Source: Lithospermum erythrorhizon (lineage: Eukaryota > Streptophyta > Magnoliopsida > Boraginales > Boraginaceae). Taken from it: a DNA stretch of 64,000 bases. The translations under genes and the position numbers were made by a program. The stretch covers positions 62,001 through 126,000 of the forward strand of contig JADFUC010001779.1 of NCBI GenBank assembly GCA_019722365.1, read 5' to 3'. Below, piece by piece: positions 35,372 through 46,210 of this stretch; position 1 is the stretch's first letter, and every line of letters begins with the position of its first letter. The notes under the pieces were generated by a model. The model was not told the DNA's origin and ran no database searches. It saw nothing but the letters and a program-made list of their open reading frames with translations.

Positions 35372-36800
35372 TAGGCTATTGGAATATTGGCTTTCAATTT
35401 CTTAGAAGTTCCATATACTTGAGTAGGGGACAAATAAGACCAACTTTTTCGAAATTTATTGAATTTAATTTATTTGATACAGAAGATTCGAAAGTTTTAT
35501 TTGGTTCGAGGTTTAAACGAATTGAAAAATCGAAATTCTGTTAGATTCAAATCATTCGGAGACTCGCGATTCTATTTGAACCAATATTCAAAATTTTCAT
35601 GATGAAAAAGAAAAGAAAAGTTTCATATAACTTGATGAATTGAATCGAACTCTCGACTCGAACTATATTAAACCAACTTCAATAAAAACAATTTGACTTA
35701 GAGCTATTCGAATCTAATTGAATGTCAATCCCTTTTACATGCATATAGTTTTAAAGTATTTTTAATTTTTAGGAAGATACCAAATGATCTCTGTTTGTTG
35801 GTCTTCTCCTAACCTCCATATAATTTATAAGTCATAGTTTTCCATCATTTCAATTTGTGTCGTGGAATCTTGATGACTTCGTATTCACCAGTTGTGACCT
35901 TTGTGTTACAGAACAAACCCAGCTGGTGGATTCGTAAGATGTAGCAATAGTTGGTTGTTGTGCATTATATTAACTCTATTTGAAATATATAAGACATTGA
36001 AACTAGCTAATTTCATCAAAATTACAAAAATGTGAAGAAGACATTAATTACCATTATGTACATAGCTCATTAATCTAATTATTTATTTGATGAATGCACT
36101 ACTTTTAATTATTGGCAGGGAGGACAATTTACATTTGATGTTTTAAATGTATTATATTTTGAAAAGGTGGTAGAATTTCATATTATTAGCAAAGCTTGAT
36201 CAACAAGAGGTGAGAGAGCATAATTAATAAGTTCAAAGAGGCACTATTCTAAAACTAATTGATGTTAAGTGGAGTAGCTCCTAAGTTTATATAGTAATAA
36301 ATTCTTTCCTAATTTTTAAATATGGAACACTCACATGTGAACTCTTAAGCTCATTAAAAGTCAATCTTTACACTCTCCCTCACATGTGAGTTAATTTACA
36401 ATATAAATCTCATACTGGGTTTAATATAATGAGGTACTTCAAAGATATAAAGGTCCAGTTTTTAAATATCCAGATCATATTAGTATTTCAGATTATTAGC
36501 AAAGCTTGATCAACAATGACCGAATTATCACAAGAAACAGAATAAAAATTGGAAGACAAATGAAGAAGAAAGAGATTTTTAATATTGATAAAATTGAATA
36601 TTCTGAATCTTAGTTTACAATTATGTGAATCATGCTATTTATACTATGGAGTCTACAACTATACAATGTATTCCTATCCGTAGAATACAAGAATACAATC
36701 TGTACAATACGCGTATTTCAACTTTATTGTAACCACTTTAACTAACTCTCTGGGCCTCTATCTTATTGCCACATGGTCTTCGATCTCATCAGAGATAGGG
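35372..36800. other. Intergenic DNA with small direct repeats
   Basis: TTATTAGCAAAGCTTGATCA followed by ACAA occurs at about 36183 and again at about 36492. 35460-35740 is rich in ATTCGAA words. 36540-36720 has an LTR-promoter look (CTATTTATACTATGG, repeated GAATACAA) but no partner was found. Confidence 0.4.
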
Positions 36801-37134
36801 CAGCATTATCTGTACTTAAACGATGGCTACGTAAGCGTAAAATGGTATTTTGCTATGCTATGCAAGACTCATTGGATGTTTATAAGCACGTAGCGAATTA
36901 TGGCGTTGCTCGATAGGCCAATGGCCGGAGTGCTTTATTCTTTATGGCTTGAGCAATGAAGTCACTTGTTTGTTAATGAGCTTATGCTATGTTTGTTTGT
37001 CTGTAAGTAAGCGAACTAGTACCATGTATCACGATAAGCGAATTTTTGTGTGTTTGGCCGATAGCGTGGTATTTAGACGTTGTTTATATTAAGCCTTGAT
37101 CTGAAATTCATAAGAATGAATACATAAAATAGTT

Positions 37135-37350
37135 AAATAATTAATTACATAAGAATGACTAAATAATTAATTACATAAGAAATATTAAATAATTTATTAC
37201 GTAAGAATGAATTAAATAGTTTATTACTATGCAGATATGATAAATAACTAATTACATAAATGAAATAAATAATTAATTACATAAGAATGAATTAAATAGT
37301 AATTCCATAAGAAGAAATTAAATAATTAATTACATAAAAATGAATTAATT
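37135..37350. repeat. AT-rich minisatellite, about 27-bp unit
   Basis: Around eight degenerate units of TTAATTACATAAGAATGAAT followed by TAAATAA. Unit length varies by a few bases. It lies immediately downstream (minus sense) of the OTU-like pseudogene. Confidence 0.8.
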
Positions 37351-37371
37351 AATGATGAAAATAAGCTAAGC

Positions 37372-40278
37372 GTTACTCAGTACGACTTGATATCTCTAGC
37401 GTGGCGTAGTTCGCCTGTAATGCGTTGAATAAGTTGGTTCTTTCTACATGTTGAATTTCTAAACCTTGGTAGGCTCTAGGTAATTTTTTCCCGTCTCTGA
37501 TCTGATCGGATAGGATGATCGATGCGATCATGTGTCTTCTGATTAAAATTTGACAAATTAGCATGATATGTAAACGGGCGATTAATTTGAAGATATGATC
37601 ACAAATACAAATGATTCCTCAAATCAATTTCCTAAAACCAAGTGTTACGTTGCGGTCACACTGATCGAATAGTTGGAAGACAAGTTGTTCATGGCGTCGG
37701 TAAATGCCTCAAATCTGACATTGTATGTGGTAGCCACGACGTGTCCACATTCGGGCAATGTCATCCATTTATCTATAGGAGCCGGGCCGAGGAATTGAGA
37801 TAGTCACGAGAGCAAGGTCGTCCAACATTGGCATGAGCTCCTAAGATCAGCTCGTAAAGTTGTGGTGTACAAAGAGGTCGTGAAGAAGATGGATTTCACT
37901 AACCAGACCATTCGTCATGATTCAGTAAATCGCCCCGATGCATTTGCTACAAAGCCCATGATTACCATCTCCGCATTACATTGGTAAAATTTTTCAATAC
38001 AAGGGAGCATATATGGAGGAATTGGTCGGCATAAATAGAACCTTGTAATTAGTAATGAAAGTCCGCGATAGAGGCTACGCAATCTCGTAGGAGAGAGACG
38101 TTGGGTTAGTGATGATTGTCGGTGTCAGGGGAATGACAGGACTACGCAATATCTTTGGCTTTTGAAATGCTTTCGTGGGTACCTGCTGACGAACCTTTGT
38201 GACACGCCCGACACCGCTTTTCCCTAGGAGATTTTTGCTTAACCAATAAATTTCATCACTTTCTCAAAAGCTGGATGCCCATTCCCAGCTTGCCAGGCTT
38301 TTATTTGATTTCTTTCGGTTTGGCTCGACTTGCAGGGCACCAATGGTTGGGATGTTTGGGTTTTCGACATGTCTGCCGGTGCATCACGGTTAGGCCATAG
38401 CGATTAGGTGGAGGACTTCATCGTTATCGGTCTTGAGTACATTTTTCGCCACCCTCGTCGCTAACCACCGTGGAAACTACATGTCAACTGCCCGATACTG
38501 CGTGTATGTCACCCGAGAGGAATGCTAATCCCTCGATGGATGTCTTCTTTGTGTCACATGGGCACAAAATTAAACCATGTGTTAAATCGAATGTAACTGT
38601 GACTTTGGGAATCCTGGCCTCTCATACATTTCTTCGATTCCCGTTTATTAGATGAAAAAGCTTTCATTGATATTATTTTACGACGAGGTTCACGAAAAGG
38701 TTAGTGTGCAATATTATTATCGGATCCTAGTTTAAGCTACCTGACACTTTTTTATGTCGATAATTTGACCGCTTCATGACTATATGAAGTGTATGAAATA
38801 TGGTGTCGAACGGATAGTTTCGTCCTTTCAAGTTCCGTTTGACCCGGTGATGTTCCCCTTCGACCCTGAAATTTAATAATTTAATCACATGTCATTGAAC
38901 TATATTTGTCAATTATGTTTTATATTGAATAACATACCTGTTGGTTGTATAATGGCCGAAGTGGAAGTAACTTGATCGGCGTGACATGAGATATTACGGC
39001 GGTAAGGATGATCGTATGGTTTATTAATGTCGATCAATCGAGGCCAACCTCGGTACTTTCAAAATGTTACGTGTTCCCATCTTGCGCATTCGTCCTCATT
39101 GAAACATTGATATGGCCCGATTCCATTGTTTGAATCCTGCGGTATACGGTAGGCGTCCCGGTTGAGGCAGTGCCTCTACTTAGAACACATTGTTGATATT
39201 ATTAGTAGGCATAGATGGTGTTTAAGATTTGAGGGAACACTTTTCTACCGGCGCATTTATCAAAGCGGATCGATCTGTGACAAGTACGTGTGGCCCACTC
39301 TCGCTTATCAAATAATGCACGGAGCCACGTCAGAAACCAATGTGTAATTTTCCTCCACTTTCATGTTAGGGGAAAGCGTAACATGCAAGTGAAGGTTTTG
39401 TTTTGTACTCGTCGCTCCGACAGCCTCGAGTAGTGCCGTACCATACATGTTTGTGTTATAGGTGTCGAGGCATTATCAACTTGAGGATATGCATTGAGCA
39501 TGGCATGGGAGGCTGGGTGAGTGAATACTACATCTCCGAGTTGGCAAATCCGACACACTAAAGTCGAAGAAGTATTTATGCTCTTGCAAAAGAAACAAAA
39601 GTTTTGCTTGGCGTCTTTGTGTCCTCTTTTCTTTACGTATCTTCAGCCAATGCATTGTAAGCTTCCCAGGTAGAATTCGGTAACATTTCTCGGGTCGACC
39701 TCTTTCAATGATCACCCGACATGTAAACTTCAGAGTAGCGTCGTTGTTCTTGTTCCCGAATTGCCACGTACCGTGATTCTTGATGCGGCCCAATATAGAC
39801 CCTCGGCGCAGAGGAAATGGATGGTTATGTCTCCCGTACTTCACTTGGACCATACCGACTTCCACCCGTTTAGGTACTCCTTTCCGATTAACCGAAATTC
39901 CGCCCGGCTTTTACTGCGTTGGCGTCTCCGTTAATGAATTTTTCTTATTGGATTACATGCTACAGTCGCGACTCTGAGCCGGAAGAGCGTGCTCCGCTTT
40001 TGTTACATCCGTTTCTTAGAACTTGGACGGCCGCCCAGCGTAATGTTCTGGCGCCACAGCCCGAACATGTTCCAAAGTTCTTCTGCGCTCCCGAACCGCC
40101 TTACGGATTACTAAATTCCTGAAACATGTTGGGAAGTGATCTTCTTGATTTTCATAACTTGAGTAACCGATGTATAAGATGATGGAACGATTGGACCGTA
40201 ATCGGTCAATTGAGTTTCATCTACAGTAAAATCGAAACTATCGAGATTGATCAAATCGTAGTTATTTTTGTTATCCAT
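37372..40278 (-). pseudogene. Transposon-borne OTU-like cysteine protease pseudogene
   Basis: The likely start is ATG 40278 (MDNKNNYDLINLDSFDF ... DETQLTDYGP). The frame is then broken many times. Near the 3' end, minus strand, PIDKWMTLPECGHVVATTYN at about 37720-37790 has the W-M-T-x-P-x-x-G-H-x-I-A-x-x-Y-N-V pattern of plant transposon OTU-like proteins. About 180 bases upstream, 37952-37969 reads DGNHGL, matching the OTU catalytic motif D-G-N-C-x-F with the nucleophile Cys replaced by His. The middle (38100-39900) has no motif I can name. A Mutator-like origin is likely by family knowledge. As it stands it cannot be an active protease. Confidence 0.45.
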
Positions 40279-40429
40279 TATGTAAAAGGATGTAGTATAC
40301 TAACTAATTTATTTTGATAGTATAATAATATGATTTAGTAATAAGTAAGTTAATTTGATAGTATAATAATATAATGTAGTGTAATATACTGAATTTGATC
40401 GCATAATTCGTTGTTGTTTTCACTGCTAT

Positions 40430-40700
40430 TTATAGGTCGGTAATTATAGTAAATGTTTACTACTTTAGATTCTGCAAATCGATATATGTTCTGTAGTGTT
40501 TACTACTTTAGATTCTGCAAATCCATTATGTAGTGTTTTCACTGCTATTCACGTGAATGATGTGACTATACGTGTTCATGCAAATTGAATGTTTCAAGCA
40601 AATTTGTTCAATGTTCGCTATATGACAAGCAAGTTTTTCCCTTGTTTGGTACAAAACAAGCGAATTCTACCATTGATTACAAGAAAAAAACCATCCAATC
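40430..40700 (+). repeat. Non-coding repeat block A, copy 1
   Basis: It shares with 44220-44410 the order TTTACTACTTT, ATGCAAAT, TTCACGTG, ATGTGACTATAC, TTTCAAGCAAATTTGTTC and ATGTT. It contains an inner duplication of GTTTACTACTTTAGATTCTG (about 40455 and 40498). Confidence 0.7.
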
Positions 40701-40829
40701 GATTTCGCTAGTTTACTTACAAGCTCTAATACAATTTGCTTGATTCATGGTCTCCCAAATTAGTGCAAAAAATGACTTGATTTGACAACACAACTTTCAC
40801 GTATATCGATTACACTTTCAGACAATTAT

Positions 40830-41060
40830 GCCCATGTTTATTTTGCCCTTGATTGTTATATTATAAGCCAGTGCTTGTATGTTTATTATGCTTTGGCGAA
40901 TTTATTTCGTGTTTGTTATATTATAAGCGGGTGTCGCGATGATTGTTTCCCGTTAAGTGATTTTACCTCGTGTTTATTAAACCGCGAATCAATTATTTAT
41001 TTTGTGCTAATATTTGTCAATTATGTTAATTGGTGTTTTAAATATGATAAATTTTCAAAT
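40830..41060 (+). repeat. Non-coding repeat block B, copy 1
   Basis: TGTTTATTAAACCGCGAATC, then AATTATTTATTTTGTGCTAA, then TATGTTAATTGGTGTTTTAA. It is collinear with 42060-42290. Confidence 0.8.
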
Positions 41061-42059
41061 ACTTATTCTAATAAGATATTAAAATTGTTGTTCAATTTTG
41101 TTTTTTAACTTTCATATTGAACCAATTATTCAAAAGAATGAATTTGTTTAAATGGTTGTAATGAAACAATAGAATTAGAAAATCTTAAGCAGTTAAAACA
41201 TTATTGTTTCCGTCAAATATGTAAGATAATTGACCCGTACACGCTTTATTGATTTTAAACAGTTAATTGAATTCTTAAGCAGTTGAAACCTACAATTATC
41301 ATTCGCGGTAGTATTTTATTTTAATTGACTATATTTTAATTAATAAGTCATTTTATTAAGCAGTTAATTGAATTCTTAAAAATTTAATATTAAGGTAGCC
41401 AGAACAAATCAAAATTGTGAAATTATGTCAAAGTTAGATTTTATGTTAGTTGAGCGACGATTAAAATGGATTAGAGGATAGAAATTACGCATCACGATAT
41501 TTTCAAATCGATAGATACAATTCTACTATTTTAATTGACTATACTTTCCACGAAAAATGAGGAAAACCTTGAAGCAGCGTGCATGATTTGACTATATATG
41601 ATGCACAATTCCCGGTTGGTTAACCGTGTAATTACCGTGTTTATAAAGTAACAAGAATGGTAAAAAATTGATTCCAACGAGCGAGCACGAAATCAATTAA
41701 GCTTGTTCCTTAGCGAGCACAAGATGAATTCACTTGTTCCTTACGAGCACAACATAAATTAGAAACATTCTCATCAGCACTTAACTTGAACTTCGCTTGT
41801 TCTGTGACAAAGAAGATTTGATTTGCTATCAATTTATTTATTACATTTCGAATTTATGAATTGTATATTATGAAATTATTGAGATTATAGGATATAATAA
41901 AATATGGACAAATTATGATAAAATTATGAGAAATAGGATAGAAGTATGAAATATGAGATTACGATAAAATTATGATTGTAATTATGATAAGAGTATGAAA
42001 TATAGTCAAAATAAATAAAATAAAGTATCAAATTTATTTCGTGTTATTCGATGAACAAA

Positions 42060-42290
42060 CAGTATTTACCATGTTTATAAAGGAACAATGTTTATGACCA
42101 TGTTTGTTTTTGAAACAACCAGATTCGGCGGTATTTGGTTATACCTGTGGCGAATTATTCATGTTTGTTTCAGTAAATGAGTTTATCTCATGTTTATTAA
42201 ACACGAATCAATTGTTTATTTTGTACTAATATTTCTCAATTGTGTTAATTGGTGTTCAAATATGATAAAATTATTCAAATAATTATTGTA
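42060..42290 (+). repeat. Non-coding repeat block B, copy 2
   Basis: TGTTTATTAAACACGAATCA, then TTGTTTATTTTGTACTAATA, then TTGTGTTAATTGGTGTTCAA: a direct copy of 40830-41060. A shorter third copy (ATATGTTAATTGGTGTTTAA) is at about 44966. Confidence 0.8.
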
Positions 42291-42784
42291 CTAATATTTT
42301 GTACTAATAGTATTGTAATAAAATATTCAATGCGATCTTTCTTTATCAAGGCTACCACTTTCATTTAAATTTTGAATGTCGATAAATATTTAATATTAAA
42401 TTATCGAGATTATGAAATTATGATAAATTGTGCATCAAAGAATATGAAATTATTAAGATTATGAAATTGTAATAAATTATGTATTAATACGTTGATTTTG
42501 GTGCATTTAGTCTTGAATTTAATAATTGAGTCAATCGACAATTAAAATTGATTACTGCATTAGTAAGTGAACATTTACTTGATTTGAATATGTCGACATG
42601 ATTATCTGATAGATGCAATAAAGTACCAAATTTATTCCGTCACTAGTTCAACTAACAAGAAATTGAATATAATGTTCATGATGCGAAACTAAGAATAGAA
42701 AAAATTTGCTCGCTACCGAACAAACAATAAAAGAACTCGAGGTACGTTTGTTATGACGATAATTAAACTTGTTGCTCAATAACC

Positions 42785-43770
42785 ATGGAAGAACTTCGGT
42801 TGTTACACAACAACCCGGGCCCGGCAATTGTAGCCTGCGGGCGTAGTGGGCCCCGCATTAGTAAGGCTACGTCTTCATTTGGTATCTCTTTGGGGCTTGA
42901 CATTGTTTGTCGATAAATCTGGAGACGAACACTCCCGGTCTGATACTTGAACTTCTTTGGAGCATGTCGATAGAGTCGAATAATAGCAAGTGCCGGTACC
43001 TCGCGTGCGCTTTACCGCGCCTAGGGGAAAGGCGTCGAGGAGTGAATCGAGCAAGCTGGTGGGTGTATAACTACTGCCAAGGTACTAAGTCTGTATTTAT
43101 TAAAGTCAATTATTCATGTTTATGTTGGAAAACTAATCTCATTATTATTTTTTGTATTGCGATGTGTTGGATCTATAGTACTTCCGTTGTTCGGCCGACC
43201 AGATGCAGCGTATTTGCCGAGCCAACCAAAAGATGGGTAGCGCAACACCACCAGCTCTTGAAGCCCGGCCGGTGATTTGCTATAGGAAGCAATTGGATCG
43301 GATAATGACGAACATGTATGAAAATATTATATATTTAACTTTGTATAACATTGTATGGAAAAATGGCTTAAATGCGTTCCCGTTATCATATGAATCGTGT
43401 GGACTTTCCTATGGGCCCATCTCGCCAAATCCCGCGTATCCCTTAATATCACGGTTGCATAAGCTTCTTGAATCAATGAAAGCGTATATATACTGAGGAA
43501 AGTTACTGACAGTTCGGGAGAATTTCAGCGATCCGCCCGCCCGTTGAGCTTAGAAGGGACCCGACTTGCTTAGGTAATGTGCGAATATTCGAAAGTGCGG
43601 AGATTGATTACACCGGACTAGTATGCAATTTCACCATGTTCGGCCACCATTGATGGGTCCTGCATCTCTTCTGCCGGACGGGCGACTACATGAGTTGGTA
43701 TTTGCCTGGGATCATATTAGAGTGCATAACCCGACTGGCTGGGCGTGTCCGTGCGTAGATACGATGTTCT
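42785..43770 (+). pseudogene. Plant mobile domain (PMD) protein, decayed
   Basis: An ATG at 42785 opens MEELRLLHNNPGPAI. At 42967-43075, ESNNSKCRYLACALPRLGER then GVNRASW matches the PMD core pattern, usually ..YLP.L.dl...G.YSWGSA. After a probable intron (donor near 43080), YRKQLDRIMTNMYENIIY at about 43280-43330 matches the PMD segment YR..LD.M....(I/V).W.PY. VRQFGRISAIRPPVEL at about 43508 on matches its VmRQFG..Q.IP.P ending. Such domains occur in transposons and in the MAIN/MAIL family. Frame breaks make this copy dead. Confidence 0.5.
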
Positions 43771-44219
43771 CAGCCTCGCAGCAGGTATGATGTTGTTAAA
43801 GTGTATTTTCATCACCTTATATTATATTGTTTATTATCATATACTAACATATTATTTTCTTCATTTCATTCTGGTGATTTAGGCCGTCTGATAATGACTC
43901 CTCGATATCTTGACACTACGTGGAGCATCCGTACATGCAAGCTCGGGTGGGCAGTATGTCAAACTTGCCCAGGAATCCGAGGAGGTTGCCCAGTGTCACA
44001 TCTGAGTCAGATGAATCCGTGGTGGGGGCAGTCGCCCGGCCTTAACTCAGTAGGGCTTGATTCATGCTTGCGCCAGCGTAGGCTGGCGTAAATTTATCAG
44101 GATTCCTGATACACCCGAATCAAGGCCAAAACAACCGGGACAACCGGAATGATTAGTTTTTGATTGTGTATTTTCGAGATGATAAATGATGTTTTCTATG
44201 TTATACTACGTTTATTTAT

Positions 44220-44410
44220 TTTTCCTATCAAATAATTATAGTACATATTTTACTACTTTTTTACATTATGCAAATTCATAATAAGTTAACGTTTACTAAG
44301 TTAACACAGAACGAGGACATGATTCACGTGCATGACGTGACTATACATGATCGCTCCGAATCGAGATTATTTCAAGCAAATTTGTTCTATGTTTTCTCTA
44401 AAACAAACAA
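44220..44410 (+). repeat. Non-coding repeat block A, copy 2
   Basis: It is in direct orientation relative to 40430-40700, with the same words (TTCACGTGCATGACGTGACT, ATTTCAAGCAAATTTGTTCT). It follows the PMD pseudogene. Confidence 0.7.
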
Positions 44411-44729
44411 ATTAGTTCCACGTATAAGAAAATAATCATCAAACCAAATGATGACTTCATTTTTAGCTTCTTTCACAGTCCCAAAAAATAGCTTCGTTTA
44501 ATGACACTTAACTTCATAAATCTATTACAAACGGTAATTTTCCAAATGATTATCACAAAAGCCAATTTTTCCAAATGATTCTTTCAGCTCATGAATTAAA
44601 TACATTGTTTGTTTGAAGATAGCCGAATTCTCCTCATGTTTATATACCAACAAGCGAATTATCTATTTGCTTATAAACACATGTCATTCAATTGCTACTT
44701 ATATTCTTTCACGCCGTCAATTATGAATT

Positions 44730-44935
44730 GTGTAATATTAATTATAATTTCGAATGTTAATAATTTTGAATTTTCATAATTTCAATTTTTTATAATTTCG
44801 AATGTTGATAATTATTTATTGTTAATAATTTTGAATGTTAATAATTTCGAATTTTGATAATTATTCGAATGTTGATAATTAATGTTAATAATTTCGAATT
44901 TTGATAATTTCAAAAATTAATAATTAATGTTATTG
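44730..44935. repeat. Simple AT-rich tandem array
   Basis: Irregular repeats of AATTTCGAATGTTGATAATT and its variants. Confidence 0.75.
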
Positions 44936-45540
44936 TATTCAAATTTATTACTATGTTCTCAAATATGTTAATTGGTGTTTAAATATGATAACATTATTAT
45001 TTTATGATTCGCTTCGATGCATTTTTATATTTATTTATATTCATTTTTCCACGATTTTTTTTCAAGTTTCATAATGGCCCCACCAATTCGTTTATGTTTG
45101 TAAGGAAAGTAGCAATTTGTCGTCGTGTTCATAATTGAACAAGCTAATAAATCCAATGTTTGTTTAACAATAAACGAATTAGACTTGTGTTTGTTCTAGT
45201 ACAAGAGAATTGACTTTGTTTTGTATGACGAAAAAGAATCGATTAATTTCCCATGAGCTCTTGACAAGAATCGCTTGTTTTTGTACAACAGCAGATGGGG
45301 GTAAATAGTAATTTCACACAGTTCATTTCTTTGTTTTGGTGTGTGTATAACTTGATTCGAGAGAGGAATAGCCATTATTTGTGAACACGTGGTAGCAATG
45401 ACTCGCTTATGAATTTCCTCCAAATCGATTGGCACAAAGAACCCTAACAAACAATTCTCGAGCCATTAAGCAAGCTCAAAATCGGGTTAATGGTACTCCA
45501 CAGCTAGTGAATTGCATAACTTTCACAAAGGTAAAATTAA

Positions 45541-46210
45541 TGAGAAATTTGGGAGATTAGCACAAGTCAACACCTATTTTTTAAATTTACCATACTTTAA
45601 TTTTTTTGGCCCTGTGTCGCTCCCCCCCACGAAAATATCAAACTCTCTTGATTTAGTTTTCCTCTTTTCTTGCTCACCGCGCGCTCATACTTTGGCCGCG
45701 TCACTCCGCCACATTCTTTACCATACCGCCATAGCGCTCTACCCTTGCGCTCTTGCGCTTTCCCGACAATGTCCCCAATTGCGACCCGGCTTCCCCATGG
45801 GGAAAATCTCGATTAGGGTTTGTAGAGGAGGATGGATGGCGATATTTGAGTTAGGAGAAGAGGTGGTGGCGCCCGGAACTTGAGGAGGGAGGGAGGTCGT
45901 GATTGGTGGGCGGAAAGAGCAGTGCGAGAGTGGGGAAAGAATAGGGTAGTGGAGGTACGGAGAAAGAGAGGCGTTGGGTAGGGGAAAAGGCGGTAGAGGT
46001 AGGGGCAAGAGCGGAGGTGGGGGAAGGGGCGTGAAGGTGGAGGGAAGGGGTGTAGTGAGGGGTGGGGGGGAGAGGGGGGTTAGGGTGGTAGGTATGGCCA
46101 AAAGAAAGAAAGTTGAAAAATGGTAAGAGTTTGGGGGGTAATTTGGTATTTTACAGAAAGATTGATATTCAAGCAAAGAATTATAAAGTATGCTAAAATT
46201 TCAGATTCTC
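45541..46210. mobile_element. Purine-rich Mutator-like non-autonomous element
   Basis: The left end GAGAAATTTGGGAGATTAGC resembles the ends of the nested element at 18291-19316. The right end (GCTAAAATTTCAGATTCTC) is its imperfect reverse. The interior moves from C-rich (45620-45780) to a long G/A tract (45890-46090), the same design as the 18.3-19.3 kb element. The proline-rich minus-strand ORF across the tract is a composition artefact. No clear target duplication was found. Confidence 0.45.

Larger units (their letters stand above)
36801..45480. mobile_element. Large composite element with OTU-like and plant-mobile-domain modules (limits uncertain)
   Basis: This stretch shares a vocabulary absent elsewhere in the window: GCGAATT, CATGTTTGTT, AACAAGCGAATT and GCAAATTTGTTC, scattered over 36.9-45.2 kb. 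It contains an OTU-like protease pseudogene on the minus strand (37372-40278), a plant-mobile-domain pseudogene on the plus strand (42785-43770) and at least two families of directly repeated non-coding blocks. Plant Mutator-like elements are known to capture or carry peptidase and PMD modules, which is the closest known parallel. I found only weak similarity between the two ends (ATGGCTTGAG near 36946, its reverse near 45457) and no target duplication. It may be two related elements side by side. Confidence 0.45.

Noticed and set aside
45739..46176. 145-residue proline-rich minus-strand ORF
   Set aside because: Produced by a long G/A tract on the plus strand; low complexity, no signal peptide or known motif.
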